DNA from: Sipunculus nudus
Taxonomy: Eukaryota; Annelida; Sipuncula; Golfingiida; Sipunculidae
DNA length: 64,000 nucleotides
Direction: 5' to 3'
Assembly (NCBI GenBank): GCA_026874595.1
Contig: CM049310.1
Location: 25,159,058-25,223,057 of the forward strand
In this document: piece by piece, positions 58,078 to 64,000 of the stretch
Layout: each line of letters starts with the position of its first letter
Numbering within the stretch: the stretch's first letter is position 1
Position numbers and translations under genes: made by a program
The notes under the pieces: model-generated
What the model was told of the DNA's origin: nothing
Database searches by the model: none
The model's input: the letters and a program-made list of their open reading frames with translations, nothing else

Positions 58078-58320
58078 TCTGTATAAGATAAACCCAGATG
58101 TCAAGATCAGGTGTCTCTTGTCTGAAGGCGGCGTCCACTTTCCCTTTGAAGCCTCTGAAGTACGTCTGTACACTGTAGGGACCGGGATTATCATTGTAGC
58201 CAATTGAATCCCCGAACATGCGGTCATCGATGAACAGGAGGTTAAAGTGCTGCTGATGATAAACAGCAGCATCAACACAGTCGCAGGGCTGCAGACGAGT
58301 CGGCTTAAAGACACATGTAA
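58078..58320 (-). CDS. Hemopexin-like exon 1 (partial gene)
   Basis: 243 nt, acceptor aactatag, donor GTGAGC, entry phase 1, exit phase 1. Encodes CVFKPTRLQPCDCVDAAVY, then FIDDRMFGDSIGYNDNPGPY, YFRGFKGKVDAAFRQ and LDIWVYLIQ. The V-D-A-A-[VF] motifs followed by aromatic strands are the repeat signature of hemopexin domains. Hemopexin repeats form beta-propeller blades in secreted or pericellular proteins. The upstream exon with the start codon was not found. Confidence 0.6.
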
Positions 58321-58894
58321 CTATAGTTCATACGACCAGGTAATACCTATTAGAAACACGTCAGAAATATTGGACCGGCAGCTTGGGACGTTTGTCTCCT
58401 CCTTTTGTATGCCTCCGTACGGGCATGGAACCGTATTTTCCTTATTTATATATTAGCAGGCTTTCGTTAGATATATAAGCAGACGTTCTCTTTAAATAAT
58501 AGCATTATTTACACTGTAAATAGCAGTAGAAAATAATCGTAACTTAACTGTGTTCTTGACTATGGCATATTGACTGTTATTGTTTGGTAGTTTCTACTCA
58601 TATCGTCAGCTGGGATATTTTGTGAGTTGATCTCTTATTTTGGCACATACTGGTTGATAAAACGTTGTGGTTATTTAAAACGTTACATGATCTCAAAACT
58701 GATATTGCGGTCAGACTGAAGTCAGTACCTTAAGAAAGTTTCTTATATGTATATCCGTAGTGTTTATTCGGAAACCAATAAATTAATTCATCGTACATAT
58801 AATCCAAGCATGCAAAATTCAAAGCAGTTATTACCTATTCATATATCAACTCATAATACATAAATCCCGGAGCCATGGCGAGCCAGCAGCCGTG

Positions 58895-59560
58895 AGGGTC
58901 TGTCTGTCTGTCGGTATCTCGGTCTCTCTCTCCGTCAGTCCGTCAGGTTTCGTTTCCGTGCGATAACTTTCCTAAATATTATCCGATTTCATCGAAATTT
59001 GGGTCAGTGATTGCTCTCATGCATACCTTGGTTGGGATTGGTTTTAGAGTGTCTGGCTTCTGTCTGGCTGTCACTTTGTCTGTCCGTCTCTCAGGTTTTC
59101 GTTTCCGTGCGATAACTTTCCTAAATATTATCCGATTTTATTCAAACTTTGGTCAGACATTGCTCTCATGCATACCTTGGTTGGGATTAGTTTTGGAGTG
59201 TCTGTCTTTTGTCTGTCTGTCTGTCACTCTGTCTGTCCGTCTGTCAGGTTTTCGTTTCCCTGCTATAACTTTCCTCAATGTTATCCGATGTCATTCAAAT
59301 TTTTGTCAGTGATTGCTCTCATGCTTACCTTGGTTTGAATTTGTTTTGAGGTGTCTGGCTAATGTCTGTCTGTCTGTCTGTCACTTTGTCTGTCCTTCAC
59401 TTTGTCAGGATTTCGTTTCTGTGGGATAACTTTCCTTAATTTTATCCGATTTCATTCAAATTTTGGTCAGTGAATGCGCTCATGCTTACCCTGGTTGGGA
59501 TTTGTTTTGGGGTGTCTGGCTTCTGTCTGTCTGTCTGTCACTCTGTTTGTCCGTCCTTTA
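58895..59560. repeat. 153-bp tandem repeat
   Basis: Four to five units with TGTCTGTCTGTCACTTTGTC, GATAACTTTCCTAAATATTA and CTCATGCATACCTTGG. The open frame at 59007-59312 is repeat translation. Confidence 0.8.
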
Positions 59561-60263
59561 TCAAGCATGAAAAACAACAAGATCCCAAAGCGGTCGACAT
59601 TAATTCCACGAATTTACTTGTTATGGTTATAATGTGTTCAAAATTGCTCAAGAGACGGCTTTCAAACTATAAAAACCAATAAACACCTTCAGATTAAAGA
59701 AAATAACCCTTTATAATATCAGGGAAGCATCACAGTGAAAATTAAGAGAATTTGGAGAGGAACATTGTACACCACATTTATCTTATATGTAAAGGGAACT
59801 GTAAAATATTCATAATTTTATATAAAAAATGTGTCAAAAATGTTTTCAGAAGGATTTGTAGGAGTGTCAAGATCTAATGTATTAATGCGCCAAAGCTTCG
59901 GAAATGTCAACATCATCTAGAAAAAAACTTCTATTTGGAAAACGCCATGAAATTCAATATTCTTTCAGGATATTTAATTAGTATCCTAATTAATTGCTTA
60001 ATCAACAAAAGCATATTGTACATTTGTATGATTATTTTTACCAGTGATTTTTCACGATTACTCGCAAATATAATACAGTTTATTTGAAGTTAATACGTCA
60101 AATATTAAGCAAGCTATAAGCTTTTACATATCTCTACCCCCTCATTAAGGTCATCTGTACGCGGGAGTCATGCGAAATGACACGGTTATCTATAAGTGGC
60201 CTAAAAGGGAAGTCTGCCCCAAAATAATCAGTGTTAACATCTAAATTAATAAATAAGACATAC

Positions 60264-60430
60264 CAGGGCGTCTTAAAATGCCTATGTCATTAAATAGCAG
60301 AGGTCCCAACTCAGCTGTGTCAAATATTACTTTGTATACAGTCCAGTTTAATCTGTCATGCCTCTTTTTTGCTTTAAACTTATTGACCTCCAAATATCTG
60401 TCCTTTTTCTTGAGTTTAATCAAGAATGGA
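60264..60430 (-). CDS. Unrecognised gene, exon 2 (SD2 copy, intact)
   Basis: 167 nt between a ctcgcag acceptor and a GTATGT donor, entry phase 2, exit phase 1. Encodes 55 residues, basic in the first half: PFLIKLKKKDRYLEV, KAKKRHDRLNWTVY, IFDTAELGP, NDIGILRRP. The phase fits the upstream exon at 60658-60683. I do not recognise the family. The following exons were not found and would lie at lower coordinates. Confidence 0.42.
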
Positions 60431-60657
60431 CTGCGAGAATTTTAATTTCTAGGACAAAATATACTATGGTTCAAAGGAAGGGACGGTGTTCTTCTTCAGG
60501 TTAGTTTGGGTCTCTTAGGTATTCCTTTATCCTGCATTTTGCGGCTTTTGAGGTAGTTTGATATTAGGGACGCGGCGTAAAGGGATATGGAAGGTCAAGA
60601 GAACAGATTTATGATGAACAGCTACAGATATTTCTGTAAATTATATAATCTGCTTAC

Positions 60658-60683
60658 CTCCAGATATCCTCCTCATCAAACAT
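60658..60683 (-). CDS. Unrecognised gene, exon 1 (SD2 copy)
   Basis: Short predicted exon MFDEEDIW followed by a phase-2 GTAAGC donor; it joins in frame to 60264-60430. The start codon is an assumption: the frame remains open a little upstream (TSSRSNGEP-like), so this may be the end of an internal exon. Confidence 0.38.
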
Positions 60684-60851
60684 TGGTTCTCCGTTAGACC
60701 GGGAGGAGAGGTGAAGGCAGGGCGTTCTGTTTCTGTGTCAGACCGGGAGATGAAGGCAGGTATATTCTGTATTAGTATCTAATATCGGCGATGTTCATTC
60801 AAACGGTTCAGTGCCGGGATTGCAATTCATTCATATTTTAGAGTTATCCGG

Positions 60852-61100
60852 TCATCTGAGACTGTCAACAGGGGCTGGACAGAGCAATATCGAATTTACA
60901 TTTGTTAATAATACCAAGACCCGTTTAAACACGCTACTGTCCCCATAATATTCCGTTATTTCTTCTTTTGCACTTTGAAGATTTTCAGTATCGAGAACCC
61001 GGGGGAGAATAATTTTCCAATCACTACTAGGTAGATCAATTTTAATATCTAAAGGGATATTGAACAGATTTGTCAACAGAAAACCCTTTACTCTAAACAT
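60852..61100 (-). CDS. Unrecognised 82-codon frame in SD2
   Basis: Reads MFRVKGFLLTNLFNIPLDIK, LPSSDWKII, TENLQSAKEEITEYYG. It looks like protein, and it is broken in SD1 by a CAA-to-TAA change (near 53108). It lies upstream, in transcription order, of the MFDEEDIW exon and may be another exon of that gene (a GTCTTG follows FKR) or an independent frame. First ATG after an in-frame TGA. Family unknown. Confidence 0.3.
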   Translation of the reverse strand: MFRVKGFLLTNLFNIPLDIKIDLPSSDWKIILPRVLDTENLQSAKEEITEYYGDSSVFKRVLVLLTNVNSILLCPAPVDSLR

Positions 61101-61717
61101 ATTTGGTACATTTCATGTGGCGCATGCGAAAGGTGCCTCAATAACATTACCTCGATTCGTTTTTATAAGGTTGAACCCTTGGTGGTAAACATTGATAAAC
61201 AAAATATAGATTAGTTTCCGCATTTCTAAACGTATGTTCAAATGTTCACTATCTAATGTCGGATATCAATTAACATGATCCGGATTCAAGAAGATCATCA
61301 ACGAATTTTCACAAATGTACAGAGGCTAGCATTCCATTCACTAGTAACTGGAATTTAAATCACCTGAAAAATCAAACCACACGATTTTTTTACTTTTATT
61401 TTTGAAGGCAGTATATATCAGGATAATCGATTATATATTTAAGAAAGAAATTACGACAAGTGTTTGGCAGGTCTTTTTGAGCATAAATAAATAAAAAAGT
61501 GACATAATTTTATCATACATAAAGAGAAAAATTAGCAGGGATTCTTTCGGAACTAGCATTTTGATTAAAGTCTAACCCAGAAGGTGGTCAGAACAAGACA
61601 CGAACTTAAAATTTTGCTCTCACAAGTACAGCTACCTAACCATCACACCACCTCTCTCCACATAAAACGTAGACATATGATTTGCTAAATCTTAAAATTT
61701 GAGTTAAGGTATTTTAG

Positions 61718-61718
<1 letters not shown>

Positions 61719-61757
<39 letters not shown>
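61719..61757. repeat. (TA)n microsatellite in SD2
   Basis: Counterpart of the tract at 53850-53900 in SD1, shorter here by about 12 bp. Confidence 0.9.
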
Positions 61758-61760
<3 letters not shown>

Positions 61761-63356
61761 GCATATAGAATGTTAAATATTCTCACATGACTTTACTAAT
61801 CAACACAGCTCACAGAACGTTCCAATCGTACAACAAAATGTTTCAGAAGAGCCTATTGATCTAGGTGTTTAAATTTTACAACATGAATTAATCGCTTTGA
61901 AAGCAAAAAGTACCGTCACTGCATGGCCATGATAGAAGTTGAAAGGCTTAACAGAAACTGTACTATGGCCATGTCTTGGTGGCATTAGTTTGGGTAAAAG
62001 ATAATTCGCCCTCGTGTGAAGCAAGTTGGGGCTGTCATGTCTACACTTTCCGTTGGTTAGGATGCCATTTTTAAACAGATTACTTTAAGGCCTAATATAG
62101 CCATTCAGATTCTCGTTGTTTAGGCGAGTTCAATAGCAAATCTAGCATGACACGTGGTATGTATGTATTTAATAAAAAATATATGCCTGGGGAAGACAAC
62201 CAAGGTGCCGTGTTGAGCTATATGATTAATATACATATGTGATTGCATTTTTAATTGTTTAATATAGGAGATATTTCTATTCTAGAAAATACAATTCGTG
62301 CAGAACCTATAAAATCGAGCTTGCAATCTCAACTGATGTAATCATGTAGTTATGATGACTCTATTTTCATGGTCAAACTTTGTAATCATCTTAGCTTCGA
62401 ATGTTCATTGGTATAATGTAGAGAAAAACGTAAGGATATGTTATGTTATATCCTTAAATTTAAATTATGCAGCATATATGCGTTTTAGTTCATTTTTAAA
62501 GCAATTAATTGCAAGGGACCGCTTTTACTTAATTTTTCCAACGCCAATTTTTTTTACCCAAGTCCGCCCCTGTTCTTAACCAAATGTTACCGGCATATTC
62601 ATCACATAACTGGAATATTATTATAACGTGGTGATAAAGTCACCTCTGCTGAACGACTTTATGCAATACTGCCTGCCTATAGCCGAGTCTGTACATAAAA
62701 ACTCTTGAGCCTCCAAATCATGCACCATGATTATTTAGAGCAAAAAGCAGTCCTAAAAAATTTCATGGAATCAATTTCAAAATGATGTTTCCAAATGACT
62801 TTCAATTTCTCTGATCGCAAAATTTATACTTTTACATATATGCTTAAATGGGGCAAAATCCGTTTCCTTTTATCTCATGAACATATGCAGAATCATATCA
62901 AATTTGTGAGTAACATTGATCATGTGAATCCTGTCTGATGGTCACCGATTATGGTGGCTTACTCTTTGTGAGGTGATATGGCATTTTCTGTTTATTCCTG
63001 AATTAGGCAGACAATATTTACACTCTTGTTTTCACACCATGCTTAATTAATTATGTTAGAGCAAGAAATATCAACCTATATGACTTAAACGGCTTATCTA
63101 CAATTTCGCTTCTTCATGCACATGCAAAAGTTACTAAACAGAAAATTTTACAATTTCAGGTGTTTGCATTCTGGTACAAATTAACTCTCCCAAGTGCTGG
63201 AGGAGCTGTTAGCATAACAGGCTTCCTCTGAATAAATTGTAGTGTAAGAAAACCTTTTAAGGTTTAAGACGTCAATTAACATACGTTGCGGGTAATCAGA
63301 GAATAATCGAATGCATAATTATAAAATATCCAGCAATATTAAACGAACAGTCTAGC

Positions 63357-63358
<2 letters not shown>

Positions 63359-63398
<40 letters not shown>
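63359..63398. repeat. (TA)n microsatellite in SD2
   Basis: TA tract followed by a 14-16 nt G run, longer than the G run at the SD1 counterpart. Confidence 0.9.
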
Positions 63399-63402
<4 letters not shown>

Positions 63403-63610
63403 TGGGGGGGGGGGGGGGCACGTATGGTTTCGTAAGTGAAATTGTCTGTATACTGGGTCAACATGAGAAGAGCGACCATAAAGAAGAGCTATGGAGTAAA
63501 ATTTCCTGTTTAAAACAACTCCCAAGACATTTTTGCCAATAAGCATACATTAAGGATACCCTACAATTTCGACCGGTGTACCAAAGTTATTATTTATTTT
63601 GCCTATGTTT

Positions 63611-63874
63611 TCAGATGACGTCAACACAATATATGTATTCATAAGGGCACGTGCTCAAGCATTCTGCAGGAACCATCGTTAGGTTCTCAATAAAATTGAT
63701 TAAAGTGTCGAATTCAAGTGAAATTGGTAATGAGAAGCCATCGACTCTAAAGCCGCATGACCCAGATGTCTTTGTTTTGGCGTCACACTGGAAACATCTC
63801 CTTGTTTGTTCCGGCAGATATGCTTTCAGTGAATCTCGACAAGGCCACACCAAAATATAACTGTTAAACCGCAA
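63611..63874 (-). CDS. Unrecognised Cys-containing frame (SD2 copy, altered end)
   Basis: Same as 55686-55994, but a 16-bp insertion at about 63637-63652 changes the frame after ECLST and brings an early stop. If the frame is coding, this copy has a different C-terminus. Confidence 0.25.
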   Translation of the reverse strand: MRFNSYILVWPCRDSLKAYLPEQTRRCFQCDAKTKTSGSCGFRVDGFSLPISLEFDTLINFIENLTMVPAECLSTCPYEYIYCVDVI

Positions 63875-64000
63875 TCCCGTTAAAGAAATAATAATCTGCA
63901 GTAATAATGCATCATTTTCTTTCTAAAGAGTATCATTGAAATTATTTAAATATATATGTGCTGTTTGTATTTACGATTTTCAAATATTCTGTAACCTTGC

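Larger units (their letters stand above)
60305..64000. repeat. Segmental duplication SD2 (runs off the window)
   Basis: Second copy of SD1. It starts at CCCAACTCAGCTGTGTC (60305) inside the exon 60264-60430, whose reading frame continues across the breakpoint, so SD2 looks like the intact parent at this edge. Confidence 0.9.

Overview
This is an AT-rich, intron-rich eukaryotic window. Short exons with GT-AG introns, tRNA-derived SINE-like elements, TIR elements, minisatellites and long (TA)n tracts point to a marine invertebrate, most likely a mollusc. That assignment is an inference; I see no diagnostic marker gene. No operons, bacterial genes or CRISPR arrays are present. Almost all short open frames are noise; the real coding content was recovered by joining exons on the minus strand.

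Main content: two tandem paralogous genes on the minus strand, gene A (6,799-25,217) and gene B (37,515-51,641). Each has 11 coding exons in the same order, with the same phases and nearly the same sizes. Each encodes a secreted protein of about 565 residues: signal peptide, two tandem fibrinogen-like modules of the neurexin-IV/Caspr (CNTNAP) kind (ending GPLRCY), and a C-terminal region resembling an F5/8C (discoidin/galactose-binding) domain. The fibrinogen-like module is a four-exon cassette flanked by phase-1 introns and duplicated inside the gene. Gene B has a GG instead of GT at the exon 8 donor, so it may make a truncated protein.

Regulatory layout: candidate TATA boxes followed by a conserved 5' UTR exon ending in a GTAGGC donor lie upstream of gene A (two tandem copies, 29.5 kb and 32.7 kb) and of gene B (52.2 kb). 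A conserved non-coding block lies about 2.7 kb downstream of both genes (3.4-4.0 kb and 34.3-34.9 kb), so the tandem duplication includes flanking sequence.

Right part (52.4-64 kb): a recent tandem segmental duplication with about 7.88 kb spacing (SD1 from 52,421, SD2 from 60,305 to beyond the window). Between the repeated parts are two minus-strand exons of a hemopexin-like protein (57.7-58.3 kb). Each copy also holds an unrecognised minus-strand two-exon gene fragment: intact in SD2, frameshifted and cut in SD1. The SD1 edge lies about 17 bp upstream of the gene B TATA box, replacing its upstream promoter.

The introns carry a dense repeat load: a 47-bp minisatellite that looks like an amplified 3' splice site, split by a 3-kb composite TIR element; a 70-bp minisatellite with a 490-bp higher-order duplication and a tRNA-like TIR insertion; a homogeneous 65-bp minisatellite; a 1-kb TIR element with five 180-bp units; a SINE; and an inverted pair of about 1 kb blocks shared by the two genes.

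All coordinates come from reading the sequence by eye and exon joins have not been tested against transcripts. Identities given are estimates.
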